Part shown: piece after piece, positions 16,031 through 26,248 of the stretch
Numbering within the stretch: the stretch's first letter is position 1
How the letters are laid out: each line of letters begins with the position of its first letter
Assembly (NCBI RefSeq): GCF_000355805.1
Contig: NZ_CM001837.1
Span: 2,859,866-2,923,865 of the forward strand
Source: Dokdonia sp. PRO95
GTDB lineage: Bacteria; Bacteroidota; Bacteroidia; Flavobacteriales; Flavobacteriaceae
DNA: 64,000 bases
Direction of reading: 5' to 3'
Program-made: the position numbers and the translations under genes
The notes under the pieces: generated by a model
The model's database searches: none
Seen by the model: the letters and a program-made list of their open reading frames with translations, nothing else
What the model was told of the DNA's origin: nothing

Positions 16031-19000
16031 ATGATCCACTTCTTTGGAAACCCTCAAGGCACTGTTTACGCAGTACAAAGTACACAAGCATTTACACAGG
16101 ACGATACCGCTAAGCTCGTATGGCTTTTTGGCAACTCTCAAAAAATTGAAGCGTCTCATATTGACGCTTTTTTTATTGGACCTAGAGCAGCCATGATTAC
16201 CCCATGGAGTACAAATGCTGTAGAGATTACCCAAAACATGGGAATCTCAAATATTATAAGGATAGAAGAGTTTCACGCTTTCGCGAAAGCGGACTCCTCA
16301 ACACAGCAAGTCCAAACTAACCCTTTCCCATCTATAGAAGATGCTACAGGCGTAATTACAGAAAGCACTCCTGATTATGATCCTATGATCTCTCAAGAGT
16401 ACGCTGCATTAAATCAAGATATTTTTACGGTTAACGTTACTCCAGAATCTATTTTATCTATAGAGGATATTGCGGCATATAATGAGCAAGAAGGGTTATC
16501 GTTAAGTGATGAAGAGGTTGCTTACCTAAATGGTGTAGCTGCCAAAATAGGAAGACCACTTACAGATTCTGAAGTATTTGGTTTTAGCCAAGTAAACTCG
16601 GAGCACTGCCGTCACAAAATCTTTAATGGAACCTTTGTGATTGATGGTGAAGAGATGCCTTCTTCATTATTCAAATTGATTAAAGAAACATCAAAAGCAC
16701 ATCCTAATACGATTGTATCTGCATATAAAGATAATGTTGCCTTTATAGAAGGACCACGTGTAACTCAATTTGCTCCTAATACAGCAGATAAACCTGATTT
16801 CTATTCCGAAAAAGACTTTGACTCTGTTATTTCTATAAAAGCAGAAACTCACAACTTCCCAACTACCGTAGAGCCTTTTAACGGAGCTGCTACAGGTTCT
16901 GGTGGGGAAATACGCGATAGACTTGCTGGTGGTAAAGGATCACTTCCACTTGCTGGAACTGCAGTGTATATGACTCCTTATTCTAGACTTGAAAAAGAAC
17001 GTCCTTGGGAACATGGAATGGACGCACGTAAATGGCTTTATCAAAACCCGATAGACCTACTTATTAAAGCTTCAAATGGAGCTTCAGACTTTGGAAACAA
17101 GTTTGGACAGCCTTTAATTGTTGGGTCTGTACTTACTTTTGAGCATCACGAAGACGGTCAGCGTCTAGGGTACGACAAAGTAATTATGCAAGCTGGGGGT
17201 ATTGGTTACGGTAAACGTGAGCAAGCACTTAAAGACACTCCACAAGATGGTGACAAAATTGTAATCTTAGGTGGTGAGAATTATAGAATAGGTATGGGTG
17301 GCGCTGCAGTGTCAAGTGCAGATACGGGAGCTTTTGACTCTGGAATCGAGCTTAACGCGGTACAACGTTCTAATCCAGAGATGCAAAAACGTGCTGCAAA
17401 TGCAGTACGTGGTATGGTTGAGAGTGATGTAAACCCAATCGTATCTATACACGATCACGGTGCGGGAGGACATCTTAACTGTCTTTCTGAACTTGTAGAA
17501 GATACTGGTGGTCTTATCGATCTTGACAAGTTACCTGTAGGAGACCCTACCCTATCTGCAAAGGAAATTATAGGAAACGAGTCGCAAGAACGTATGGGAC
17601 TTGTTATAGGAGAGAAAGACATAGATATGCTACAACGCATTGCAGATCGTGAGCGCTCACCTATGTATGAAGTAGGCGACGTTACAAATGATCATCGTTT
17701 TACATTTAAAAGTAAAACAACAGGCTTAAGCCCTATGGACTTGCACCTAGATGATATGTTTGGGAGCTCTCCAAAAACAATAATGACTGACAAGACGGTC
17801 GCTCGTGATTATAAAAATCCAGAATATCAACTTGAGCATTTCCACGATTATCTAGAACAGGTATTGCAACTAGAAGCTGTGGCTTGTAAAGACTGGCTTA
17901 CTAACAAAGTAGATCGCTGTGTAGGTGGTCGCGTTGCAAAACAACAATGTGTCGGCCCATTACAAATACCACTTAACAATGTGGGTGTGATGGCACTTGA
18001 TTTTAAAAGTACAGAAGGTATTGCTACTTCTATAGGACACTCACCAGTTTCTGGTCTTATTAATCCCGTAGCAGGAAGTAAAAACAGTATTGCAGAGGCA
18101 CTTACAAACATAGTATGGGCTCCTCTTAAAGATGGTTTACAGTCTGTAAGCCTTTCGGCAAACTGGATGTGGCCTTGTAAAAATGAAGGAGAAGATGCTC
18201 GTTTGTATAAGGCTGTAGAAGCAATATCTGCAATGGCAATCAACCTTGGGATAAATGTTCCGACAGGTAAGGATAGTCTCTCAATGAAACAAAAATATCC
18301 AGATGGTGATGTAATTGCCCCTGGTACTGTGGTTATTTCGGCAGCTGGAAATTGTAATGACATTAATAAGGTAGTAGAACCTGTACTTCAAAAAGATGGA
18401 GGTGCTATTTATTATATTAACATGTCTGGAGATACACATAAACTAGGAGGGTCTAGTTTTGCACAAGTATGTCATGCTATTGGTAATGAAGCGCCAAGTG
18501 TTGTGAGTGATACCGCTTTCGCGAAAGCGTTTAACACCATACAACAGCTCATAAAAGACAATAAAATCCAAGCTGGCCATGATATCGCTAGTGGCGGACT
18601 TATCACTACCCTACTTGAACTTTGTTTTGCAGATGTAAACTTAGGTGCAAACCTAGACCTGACTGCACTTGGAGAACAAGATCTTATCAAATTACTTTTT
18701 TCTGAAAATGCAGGATTAGTTTTCCAAGCAGACCCATCTGTTGAAAATGTACTTGCTGATAACGGCGTTCCTTTCTTTCAAATAGGAACGGTAACAAGCA
18801 CTGCAGAGCTTACAATCAAAAATAGTGGTGTAGAATTGGGACTTAACATTGCATCGCTACGTGACACTTGGTTTAAGACTTCTTATTTGCTAGATAATAA
18901 GCAAACAGCAAATGGTCTTGCAAAAGACCGTTTTGACAATTATAAAGTACAACCATTACAATATACATTCCCTGCACACTTTACAGGAAAGAAACCAGCA

Positions 19001-19768
19001 TTAGACACTAGTAAAGCTAGACCTAAAGCAGCAATCTTACGTGAAAAAGGAAGTAACTCTGAGCGCGAGATGGCAAATGCGATGTACCTCGCAGGTTTTG
19101 ATGTAAAAGATGTGCACATGACAGATTTAATATCTGGACGTGAAACACTAGAAGATATTCAGTTTCTTGGAGCTGTAGGAGGATTTTCTAACAGCGATGT
19201 ATTAGGTTCTGCCAAAGGATGGGCTGGTGCCATAAAGTATAATGAGAAAGCAAATAAGGCGATTAAAAACTTCTTTGCACGTGAAGACACACTCTCTGTG
19301 GGGATCTGTAATGGTGCTCAATTGTTCTTAGAACTTGATCTTATAAATCCAGACCACGAGAAGTTGGCTAAACTTAAACATAACAACAGCCGCAAGCACG
19401 AGAGTAATTTTACTTCTGTAAAGATAGAAGAAAATAACAGTGTGATGCTTTCTACGCTTGCTGGAACTACGCTAGGCGTATGGATATCGCATGGTGAAGG
19501 TAGATTTGATTTACCTATGGGAGCAAGTGCTTATGATATCGTAGCGACTTATGGGTATGAAGGATATCCTGCAAACCCTAACGGATCTGACTTTAATACA
19601 GCGATGATTTGTGATACTACAGGTCGTCACCTTGCAACGATGCCACATATTGAGCGTTCTACATTCCCATGGAACTGGGCGCACTACCCTGCTGGAAGCA
19701 ATGACGAAGTGAGTCCATGGGTTGAAGCTTTTGTTAACGCAAGAATTTGGGTTGAGAAAAACTCATAA
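16031..19768 (+). CDS. purL: Phosphoribosylformylglycinamidine synthase (large PurL)
   Basis: PurL converts FGAR, glutamine and ATP to FGAM, the fourth step of purine synthesis. This 1245-residue form holds all domains: N-terminal PurS-like region, linker, two synthetase halves and a C-terminal glutaminase. Visible motifs are F-S-Q-V-N-S-E-H-C-R-H near 195, E-T-H-N-F-P-T-T-V-E-P, H-D-H-G-A-G-G-H-L-N-C, G-K-D-S-L-S-M-K and the glutaminase nucleophile Cys1093 in V-G-I-C-N-G-A-Q-L-F, with W-I-S-H-G-E-G-R-F later. Length is a little below E. coli's (about 1295). Two in-frame palindrome copies each encode A-F-A-K-A (residues 83-87 and 829-833), in weakly conserved positions. A clear terminator follows. 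Confidence 0.97.
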   Translation: MIHFFGNPQGTVYAVQSTQAFTQDDTAKLVWLFGNSQKIEASHIDAFFIGPRAAMITPWSTNAVEITQNMGISNIIRIEEFHAFAKADSSTQQVQTNPFPSIEDATGVITESTPDYDPMISQEYAALNQDIFTVNVTPESILSIEDIAAYNEQEGLSLSDEEVAYLNGVAAKIGRPLTDSEVFGFSQVNSEHCRHKIFNGTFVIDGEEMPSSLFKLIKETSKAHPNTIVSAYKDNVAFIEGPRVTQFAPNTADKPDFYSEKDFDSVISIKAETHNFPTTVEPFNGAATGSGGEIRDRLAGGKGSLPLAGTAVYMTPYSRLEKERPWEHGMDARKWLYQNPIDLLIKASNGASDFGNKFGQPLIVGSVLTFEHHEDGQRLGYDKVIMQAGGIGYGKREQALKDTPQDGDKIVILGGENYRIGMGGAAVSSADTGAFDSGIELNAVQRSNPEMQKRAANAVRGMVESDVNPIVSIHDHGAGGHLNCLSELVEDTGGLIDLDKLPVGDPTLSAKEIIGNESQERMGLVIGEKDIDMLQRIADRERSPMYEVGDVTNDHRFTFKSKTTGLSPMDLHLDDMFGSSPKTIMTDKTVARDYKNPEYQLEHFHDYLEQVLQLEAVACKDWLTNKVDRCVGGRVAKQQCVGPLQIPLNNVGVMALDFKSTEGIATSIGHSPVSGLINPVAGSKNSIAEALTNIVWAPLKDGLQSVSLSANWMWPCKNEGEDARLYKAVEAISAMAINLGINVPTGKDSLSMKQKYPDGDVIAPGTVVISAAGNCNDINKVVEPVLQKDGGAIYYINMSGDTHKLGGSSFAQVCHAIGNEAPSVVSDTAFAKAFNTIQQLIKDNKIQAGHDIASGGLITTLLELCFADVNLGANLDLTALGEQDLIKLLFSENAGLVFQADPSVENVLADNGVPFFQIGTVTSTAELTIKNSGVELGLNIASLRDTWFKTSYLLDNKQTANGLAKDRFDNYKVQPLQYTFPAHFTGKKPALDTSKARPKAAILREKGSNSEREMANAMYLAGFDVKDVHMTDLISGRETLEDIQFLGAVGGFSNSDVLGSAKGWAGAIKYNEKANKAIKNFFAREDTLSVGICNGAQLFLELDLINPDHEKLAKLKHNNSRKHESNFTSVKIEENNSVMLSTLAGTTLGVWISHGEGRFDLPMGASAYDIVATYGYEGYPANPNGSDFNTAMICDTTGRHLATMPHIERSTFPWNWAHYPAGSNDEVSPWVEAFVNARIWVEKNS
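16277..16290. repeat. Dispersed palindrome, copy 5 (in purL)
   Basis: Exact copy, in frame as A-F-A-K-A near the N-terminus of PurL (H-A-F-A-K-A-D). Confidence 0.95.
18515..18528. repeat. Dispersed palindrome, copy 6 (second copy in purL)
   Basis: Exact copy, in frame as A-F-A-K-A (T-A-F-A-K-A-F), 2.2 kb from copy 5. Confidence 0.95.
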
Positions 19769-19790
19769 TACCATATACTTTTAATTACAG

Positions 19791-19826
19791 AATGCCTCAC
19801 TTTTCACTAAGTGAGGCATTTTTTTT
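19791..19826 (+). terminator. Rho-independent terminator of purL
   Basis: 12-bp stem (AATGCCTCACTT and complement), 6-base loop, then eight T, 22 bases after the stop. Confidence 0.9.
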
Positions 19827-20147
19827 GCGTTCATGATTGAAATAGTGAGAGTCTAATCTGTCTTTGCAGAAATGAGTTTTTAAAGAAATTCATGATTTTT
19901 TAGAATCATGTTTGACAAAATTTAAAAATTAAAGCTTATCTTTTTTTACTTTAATACGCGTCATTTTGACCTAAATAAAGCCAAAAACCATATTTTTTAA
20001 AAAATTGTTAAAAACTTACTTTAATCGCATCTTAAAGAAAATCAAAGGGATATATTACTTTTGTTAAATATCCTATCTCATTTTATGAATTTCTCAATAA
20101 AAACCGTGCAATTTTTCCTATTTTGTAACACTATTTAAAAGCTATCT
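19827..20147 (+). other. Intergenic leader region before the acyl-CoA ligase
   Basis: Very AT-rich gap of about 320 bases with no gene. It holds a -7-like box at 20056-20063; several A/T tracts precede it. No RNA gene is evident. Confidence 0.5.
20056..20063 (+). promoter_or_regulatory. Promoter -7 box (TACTTTTG) for the acyl-CoA ligase
   Basis: Exact TAnnTTTG, 84 bases before the start codon; -33 TTG not clear. Confidence 0.4.
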
Positions 20148-21917
20148 ATGGAAATTACCAGACTTTTTGATTTTCCTTATTATCAACTGGAAAAATTTAA
20201 TCTCTCAGACGCACTCAACACTAAAAAGAATGGTGTTTGGGTTGCTACATCTACTCAAGAATATATCGATCAAGCAAATGCAATAAGTCGCGGACTATTA
20301 CGACTAGGTGTGAAGTCTAATGATAAAATTGCTGTCATTTCTATGACAAATCGTACAGAGTGGAATATTTGTGATATCGGAATTTTACAACTAGGAGCTC
20401 AAAACGTACCAATTTATCCTACCATTTCAGAAGAGGATTATGCTTATGTACTCAATCACTCTGAGTCTAAGTATGTATTTGTATCGTGTAATGAGGTGCG
20501 TGATAAAGTATTGGCAATTAAAGACAAAGTACCTTCTCTTATTGAGGTATACTCTTTTGACGAAATTAATGACTGTAAAAATTGGTCTGAGGTTTTAGAA
20601 TTAGGAAAAGACACTTCTAATCAGTCTGAGGTAGATGCGCTTAAAGCTGCCGTAACAACTAAGGATCTCGCAACGCTTATATATACTTCAGGTACAACTG
20701 GACGTCCTAAGGGAGTAATGCTTTCTCACGAAAACATCGTGAGTAATGCACTCGCTAGTGCATATCGCCTGCCCCTTGCCGAGACAGGTACTAGGGCCTT
20801 GAGTTTTTTACCTGTTTGTCATATCTATGAACGTATGTTGATGTATTTATATCAATATAAAGGTGTATCCATTTTCTTTGCAGAATCTTTGGAGACTATT
20901 AGTGATAACTTAAAGGAGGTAAAACCTCAAGTTATGACAGCAGTACCTAGACTACTTGAAAAGGTTTATGATAAGATTATTGCAAAAGGTGCAGCTCTTA
21001 CTGGAATTAAGAAGAAGTTATTTTTCTGGGCTGTAGAGGTTGGACTTAAATATGAACCATATGGTCAGAATGGCTGGTGGTATGAAAAACAACTTGCCCT
21101 TGCTCGTAAACTTATATTTTCAAAGTGGAAAGAAGGTTTAGGTGGAAACCTTGACCTTATTGCTTCTGGAAGCGCTGCATTACAGCCAAGACTAGCGAGA
21201 ATTTTTAATGCTGCCGAAATGGGAATCATGGAAGGTTATGGACTTACGGAGACCTCTCCTGTATGTTCTGTAAACGATATGCGTGATGGTGGTTTTAGAA
21301 TAGGAACCGTAGGTAAATTACTACCAGGCGTTGAAGTTAAAATCGCAGAGGATGGTGAAGTTCTTGTAAAAGGGCCTAACGTTATGATAGGTTATTATAA
21401 AGATGAAGCAAAAACTGCCGAAGTATTAAATAACGGCTATTTCCATACTGGTGATATAGGACACATTGATGAGGATGGATTCTTAAAAATCACAGATCGT
21501 AAAAAAGAGATGTTTAAAACCTCCGGAGGTAAATACGTCGCTCCTCAACTTCTAGAAAATAGATTTAAACAATCACGATTTATAGAGCAAATCATGGTGA
21601 TAGGAGAAGGCCAAAAAATGCCTGCTGCTTTAATCCAGCCTAATTTTGAATTTTTAGAAGAATGGGCAAAGATGAAAAACATAAGCTATTCTAACTTAGA
21701 TGAGCTTCTTGCATCAGAGCGTGTTCAAGATCGCTACCAGCAGGAAGTAAACGAGGCAAATGAGACATTTGCTAAGTGGGAAAAAATTAAAACCTTCCGT
21801 CTTACGCATGATGCTTGGACAGTAGAAGGTGGTCACCTCACTCCTACCATGAAGCTTAAACGTAAAATCATTAGAGAGAATTACATTCACCTCTATAATG
21901 ACATTTACGACTTATAA
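20148..21917 (+). CDS. Long-chain fatty-acid--CoA ligase (AMP-forming)
   Basis: This 589-residue member of the ANL superfamily activates a fatty acid with ATP to an acyl-adenylate and then to acyl-CoA. The P-loop-like motif Y-T-S-G-T-T-G-R-P-K-G begins near residue 182. The adenylate-binding motif is G-Y-G-L-T-E-T-S-P-V, and the hinge is H-T-G-D-I-G-H-I-D-E-D-G-F-L-K-I-T-D-R-K-K-E. The length and the C-terminal L-T-P-T-M-K-L-K-R fit the FadD15/long-chain group rather than short-chain ligases. Chain-length preference is inferred. It is monocistronic, with its own -7 box and terminator. Confidence 0.9.
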   Translation: MEITRLFDFPYYQLEKFNLSDALNTKKNGVWVATSTQEYIDQANAISRGLLRLGVKSNDKIAVISMTNRTEWNICDIGILQLGAQNVPIYPTISEEDYAYVLNHSESKYVFVSCNEVRDKVLAIKDKVPSLIEVYSFDEINDCKNWSEVLELGKDTSNQSEVDALKAAVTTKDLATLIYTSGTTGRPKGVMLSHENIVSNALASAYRLPLAETGTRALSFLPVCHIYERMLMYLYQYKGVSIFFAESLETISDNLKEVKPQVMTAVPRLLEKVYDKIIAKGAALTGIKKKLFFWAVEVGLKYEPYGQNGWWYEKQLALARKLIFSKWKEGLGGNLDLIASGSAALQPRLARIFNAAEMGIMEGYGLTETSPVCSVNDMRDGGFRIGTVGKLLPGVEVKIAEDGEVLVKGPNVMIGYYKDEAKTAEVLNNGYFHTGDIGHIDEDGFLKITDRKKEMFKTSGGKYVAPQLLENRFKQSRFIEQIMVIGEGQKMPAALIQPNFEFLEEWAKMKNISYSNLDELLASERVQDRYQQEVNEANETFAKWEKIKTFRLTHDAWTVEGGHLTPTMKLKRKIIRENYIHLYNDIYDL

Positions 21918-21922
21918 TATTT

Positions 21923-21952
21923 AAAAAGGTTGCGCATTGCGCAACCTTTTTT
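21923..21952 (+). terminator. Rho-independent terminator of the acyl-CoA ligase
   Basis: 13-bp stem AAAAAGGTTGCGC/GCGCAACCTTTTT with a 3-base loop and a T tail. Confidence 0.9.
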
Positions 21953-21991
21953 GATTGGAGTAGTATCTAGTTAAAAAAAATCTATCCGTTT

Positions 21992-22426
21992 ATGCCTTTA
22001 TATTCGATAGCACTAGTTATATCACAGTTGAGCTTAATTATCCTCATCATGTGGAATGGCAAACTTGTACATTGGGATATACCCTCTTTAAGTATTCAAT
22101 TTTTAGGCATATTTGTCGCATTATGGGGCGTTTTTAGTATAAGGATTGGTAATTTCAATATTCAACCAGAGGTTAAAGCAGAGAATCTTGTCACTAAAGG
22201 GATTTTCAGCGTTTTGAGAAATCCTATGTACACAGGAATCATCTTACTATTTTTACCTACGATACTTAAAGCACATAGTGCACTTATGTGGATTTACTAT
22301 GCATTATTAGTAACCGTGCTCATCCTCAAAATATATAGGGAAGAAATCTTCTTACAAGAAAAATTTGGTGAGGTGTATTCATTATATAAGGCGCGCACGT
22401 GGAGAATACTGCCATACATATTTTAA
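21992..22426 (+). CDS. ICMT/PEMT-like membrane methyltransferase
   Basis: This 144-residue integral membrane protein has about four hydrophobic helices. The C-terminal half carries the isoprenylcysteine-methyltransferase-like signature: G-I-F-S-V-L-R-N-P-M-Y-T-G, then E-E-x-F-L-x-E-K-F-G-E-x-Y-x-L-Y-K, which contributes SAM and substrate contacts in that superfamily. Bacterial members modify small lipids or unknown substrates; no specific substrate can be given. It begins 40 bases after the terminator of the previous gene, so it probably has its own promoter. Confidence 0.82.
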   Translation: MPLYSIALVISQLSLIILIMWNGKLVHWDIPSLSIQFLGIFVALWGVFSIRIGNFNIQPEVKAENLVTKGIFSVLRNPMYTGIILLFLPTILKAHSALMWIYYALLVTVLILKIYREEIFLQEKFGEVYSLYKARTWRILPYIF

Positions 22427-22466
22427 TATACAGTGTAGTTTAAAATAGATTTTGTGGGTTATTTAT

Positions 22467-22480
22467 GCTTTCGCGAAAGC
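22467..22480. repeat. Dispersed palindrome, copy 7 (intergenic)
   Basis: Exact copy 40 bases after the methyltransferase gene and about 106 bases before uvrA, followed by the GTAACAAC arm. Confidence 0.95.
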
Positions 22481-22561
22481 GTAACAACAGCAACTATCAA
22501 TATCCTTAATATTAACAATCTCTTATAGTGTTACTCGCTTTCTATTTAGGGCGCAAAGCGG

Positions 22562-22569
22562 TAAATTTG
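22562..22569 (+). promoter_or_regulatory. Promoter -7 box (TAAATTTG) for uvrA
   Basis: Exact TAnnTTTG, 17 bases before the uvrA ATG, predicting a leader of about 10 bases or less. Confidence 0.45.
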
Positions 22570-22586
22570 TTGCTTTGTAAAAATGT

Positions 22587-25418
22587 ATGATAGATCACGA
22601 AGAACGTATTGAAGTTTACGGTGCTCGCGCCCACAATCTGAAGAATATAGATGTGATGATACCGAGAGAAAAACTCGTGGTTATTACAGGATTATCTGGA
22701 AGTGGAAAGAGTTCCCTAGCATTTGACACCATCTATGCAGAGGGACAACGTCGTTACATAGAAACGTTTTCTGCATATGCTAGACAATTTCTAGGTGGAT
22801 TAGAACGTCCAGATGTTGATCAAATATTAGGACTTTCTCCAGTTATTGCTATCGAACAAAAAACCACTAGTAAAAGTCCGCGATCTACCGTGGGAACCAT
22901 CACAGAAATTTACGATTTTTTACGTCTCCTTTATGCAAGAGCGGCAGATGCTTACTCTTACAATACTGGAGAAAAGATGGTGAGTTATAACGATGAGCAA
23001 ATCCAACAGCTCATTACTGAAAGCTTTGAAGGAAAAAGGATTAATATCCTCGCACCTACCATACGCTCACGTAAAGGGCATTATAGAGAATTATTTGAGC
23101 AAATTGCAAAACAAGGTTTTTTAAAAGTACGTGTAGATGGTGAAGTAAAGGATATCGTAAAAGGACTTAAAGTAGATCGTTACAAAGTGCATGATATTGA
23201 GATAGTTGTAGATCGCTTAGTTGTTAAAAAAAGTGATGAAGATGATAAACGCTTGCGCGAAAGCATAAATACCGCAATGTATCACGGTGATGATGTGTTA
23301 ATGGTGCTTGATCAAGACACGCAGGAGGTACGATATTTTAGCCGAAACTTGATGTGTCCTTCTACGGGTATATCATACCCTAATCCAGAGCCTAACAACT
23401 TTTCATTTAACTCACCTAAGGGCGCTTGTCCTAACTGTAATGGTATAGGTGAATTATATAAAGTTAATCCTAAAAAGATTGTTCCAGACCCAACTCTATC
23501 TATTAATGCTGGCGGTCTAGATCCACATGGACCTAAAAAGAACAACTGGATATTTAAACAATTACAACTCATTGCAGAGAGGTTTGACTTTAAACTTACA
23601 GACCCAATTGAGAAAATCTCAAAAGAAGCCATGGAATTTATATTCTATGGAGGAAACGAGAAATTCTCTGTTTCTTCAAAGCAATTAGGGGTTACTAGAG
23701 ATTATAAAATAGACTTTGAAGGTGTAGCAAATTTTATAGAAAACACCTATAAGGATAGTGAGTCTACATCTCTCGTAAGATGGGCAAAGGGCTACATGGA
23801 TAAAGTAGCTTGTCCTGTTTGTGAAGGTTCAAGACTACGTAAAGAATCGCTCTACTTTAAGGTTGATAATCGTAGTATTGCAGATCTTGCTTCTATGGAT
23901 ATACTGGAGCTACAAGAGTGGTTTAGAACAGTAGAAAAACGATTATCTAGTAAACAACTACAGATTGCATCTGAGATAATTAAAGAAATTAATTCAAGGA
24001 TTCAATTCCTTGTAGATGTAGGTCTTACCTATCTCAACTTAAATAGAAGCTCTAAGTCTTTATCTGGTGGAGAAGCACAACGTATCAGACTCGCTACACA
24101 GATAGGATCGCAACTTGTAGGTGTTTTATATATATTAGATGAGCCTAGCATTGGGTTACATCAACGTGATAATGAAAAACTTATTAATTCGCTTATTTCT
24201 CTACGTGATATAGGGAATTCTGTCATCGTTGTAGAGCATGATAAAGATATGATTGAGCGTGCAGATCACGTGATTGATATAGGACCACGAGCGGGACGTT
24301 TTGGAGGAGAAATTATAAGTGAGGGAACTCCAGATGATTTACTTAATCACCATACACTCACTGCACAATATCTAAATGGAGAGAGAGAAATTACCATACC
24401 CAAAAAACGACGTAAAGGAAATGGTAAGTTTATCGAGCTTAAAGGAGCTACAGGAAACAATCTTAAAAATGTATCCATTAAAATTCCTTTAGGTAAAATG
24501 ATTGCCGTTACGGGAGTTTCTGGAAGTGGTAAGTCTACATTGATTAATGAGACACTCTACCCTATCATGAATGCTCATTATTTTAATGGTGTAAAGATAC
24601 CTATGCCCTATAAGAGCATTAAGGGACTAGACGAATGCGATAAAGTCATTGATATTAATCAAACACCCATAGGCCGTACACCAAGGTCTAACCCTGCAAC
24701 ATACACCAAGGCCTTTGACGAGATTAGAAGTCTTTTTGCTAAAACTCCTGAAGCCCTTATACGAGGTTATAAACCTGGACGTTTTAGCTTCAACGTTACC
24801 GGTGGTCGCTGCGAGACTTGTAAAGGTGGTGGTTTGAGAGTGATTGAGATGAATTTCTTACCAGACGTTTATGTAGAATGTGAGACCTGTCAAGGAAAAC
24901 GCTTTAATAGAGAAACTTTAGAAATTCGCTATAAAGGAAAGTCAATTGCAGACGTACTTGAGATGACGATGACCGAGGCGACAGAATTTTTTGAACCTAT
25001 TCCTAAAATATATCGCAAACTCAAAACAATAAAAGACGTAGGATTAGGGTATATTACACTAGGACAACAGAGCACTACCCTCTCTGGAGGTGAAGCGCAG
25101 CGTATCAAACTAGCGTCTGAGCTGAGCAAGAGAGATACTGGAAATACCTTTTATATACTTGATGAACCTACCACAGGTCTTCATTTTGAAGATATTAAGG
25201 TATTAATGGACGTTCTTAATCGACTTGTAGACAAAGGGAATACTATTCTCATTATTGAGCATAATCTTGACGTGGTTAAAATGGCAGATCACATTATAGA
25301 TATAGGATACGAAGGAGGAAAAGGCGGTGGCGAGGTAGTTGCCATAGGCACCCCAGAACAAATAATTAAAAAAAACAAAGGATATACAGCACAGTTCCTA
25401 AAGAAGGAAATGGCATAG
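22587..25418 (+). CDS. uvrA: Excinuclease ABC subunit A (UvrA)
   Basis: UvrA is the damage-recognition ATPase of nucleotide excision repair and works with UvrB. This 943-residue protein has both ABC-type ATPase halves: Walker A G-L-S-G-S-G-K-S-S near residue 34 and G-V-S-G-S-G-K-S-T in the second half, each with its signature (L-S-G-G-E-A-Q-R-I). Zinc-binding cysteine pairs are present: C-P-N-C and C-P-V-C in the first half, C-E-T-C twice in the second. Length is normal for the family. A degenerate palindrome copy lies in its first third (R-L-R-E-S). A -7 box ends 17 bases before the start. Confidence 0.97.
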   Translation: MIDHEERIEVYGARAHNLKNIDVMIPREKLVVITGLSGSGKSSLAFDTIYAEGQRRYIETFSAYARQFLGGLERPDVDQILGLSPVIAIEQKTTSKSPRSTVGTITEIYDFLRLLYARAADAYSYNTGEKMVSYNDEQIQQLITESFEGKRINILAPTIRSRKGHYRELFEQIAKQGFLKVRVDGEVKDIVKGLKVDRYKVHDIEIVVDRLVVKKSDEDDKRLRESINTAMYHGDDVLMVLDQDTQEVRYFSRNLMCPSTGISYPNPEPNNFSFNSPKGACPNCNGIGELYKVNPKKIVPDPTLSINAGGLDPHGPKKNNWIFKQLQLIAERFDFKLTDPIEKISKEAMEFIFYGGNEKFSVSSKQLGVTRDYKIDFEGVANFIENTYKDSESTSLVRWAKGYMDKVACPVCEGSRLRKESLYFKVDNRSIADLASMDILELQEWFRTVEKRLSSKQLQIASEIIKEINSRIQFLVDVGLTYLNLNRSSKSLSGGEAQRIRLATQIGSQLVGVLYILDEPSIGLHQRDNEKLINSLISLRDIGNSVIVVEHDKDMIERADHVIDIGPRAGRFGGEIISEGTPDDLLNHHTLTAQYLNGEREITIPKKRRKGNGKFIELKGATGNNLKNVSIKIPLGKMIAVTGVSGSGKSTLINETLYPIMNAHYFNGVKIPMPYKSIKGLDECDKVIDINQTPIGRTPRSNPATYTKAFDEIRSLFAKTPEALIRGYKPGRFSFNVTGGRCETCKGGGLRVIEMNFLPDVYVECETCQGKRFNRETLEIRYKGKSIADVLEMTMTEATEFFEPIPKIYRKLKTIKDVGLGYITLGQQSTTLSGGEAQRIKLASELSKRDTGNTFYILDEPTTGLHFEDIKVLMDVLNRLVDKGNTILIIEHNLDVVKMADHIIDIGYEGGKGGGEVVAIGTPEQIIKKNKGYTAQFLKKEMA
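23251..23264. repeat. Degenerate palindrome copy (one mismatch), in uvrA
   Basis: GCTTGCGCGAAAGC, one substitution from the consensus, read in another frame (L-R-E-S). Confidence 0.6.
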
Positions 25419-25465
25419 GACCATATGTACAATATGGTTTTAAATTAACAACACTAAACATAATT

Positions 25466-26155
25466 ATGAGCAACGAAAATAGACCTAAAGGCTGGAACGA
25501 GAAAAAAACAAATGATTCTTGGGCTATCTTTAAGATAATGGGAGAATTTGTAAATGGATTTGAAAAAATGAGCCGTATAGGTCCATGTGTATCCATTTTT
25601 GGTAGTGCGAGAACAAAACCAGACAATAAGTATTATAAACTAGCTACCGAAGTTGCCGAAAAAATTGCAGATAACGGTTATGGCGTTATTACTGGTGGTG
25701 GTCCAGGTATCATGGAAGCGGGTAACCGCGGAGCACACCTTGCTGGAGGGACATCTGTAGGACTTAACATTGAACTTCCTTTTGAGCAACACGACAATCC
25801 GTATATCGATAGTGATAAAAGTTTAGACTTTGATTACTTCTTCGTACGTAAAGTAATGTTTGTAAAGTACTCACAGGGATTTGTAGTAATGCCGGGAGGT
25901 TTTGGTACGCTTGATGAACTTTTTGAGGCAATCACACTTATTCAAACGCACAAAATTCAGAAGTTTCCTATTATTCTAGTAGGTACAGAATTTTGGGGAG
26001 GACTTATGGATTGGGTAAAGACCACTTTACTTGATAGTTTCCAGAACATAAGCGCTGGAGATATGGATCTTATACACCTTGTAGATACTTCAGATGAGGT
26101 AATTGAGGTGCTTAATAACTTCTATGATGAATACCAATTGAGTCCTAATTTCTAA
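25466..26155 (+). CDS. LOG family protein (TIGR00730-type)
   Basis: This 229-residue Rossmann-fold protein carries the LOG signatures G-G-G-P-G-I-M-E-A and P-G-G-F-G-T-L-D-E. In plants and some bacteria these proteins release cytokinin-type bases from nucleotide 5'-monophosphates; in other bacteria they act as general nucleotide phosphoribohydrolases. The N-terminus (V-S-I-F-G-S-A-R-T) matches the family. It follows uvrA by 47 bases in the same direction; co-transcription is possible. Confidence 0.92.
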   Translation: MSNENRPKGWNEKKTNDSWAIFKIMGEFVNGFEKMSRIGPCVSIFGSARTKPDNKYYKLATEVAEKIADNGYGVITGGGPGIMEAGNRGAHLAGGTSVGLNIELPFEQHDNPYIDSDKSLDFDYFFVRKVMFVKYSQGFVVMPGGFGTLDELFEAITLIQTHKIQKFPIILVGTEFWGGLMDWVKTTLLDSFQNISAGDMDLIHLVDTSDEVIEVLNNFYDEYQLSPNF

Positions 26156-26164
26156 AGGTGTTAC

Positions 26165-26178
26165 GCTTTCGCGAAAGC
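26165..26178. repeat. Dispersed palindrome, copy 8 (intergenic)
   Basis: Exact copy starting 9 bases after the LOG stop codon, preceded by GTTAC (arm on the left side). Confidence 0.95.
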
Positions 26179-26248
26179 GTGAAAACTACATATAACAGTA
26201 AAACAAAAACAGCTTTTTCTATTACAAATTAACACATCCCTTTTCTAG

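Noticed and set aside
17848..18363. Antisense open frame (171 residues) in purL
   Set aside because: No motif or start signal; purL codes through the whole region with intact catalytic motifs.
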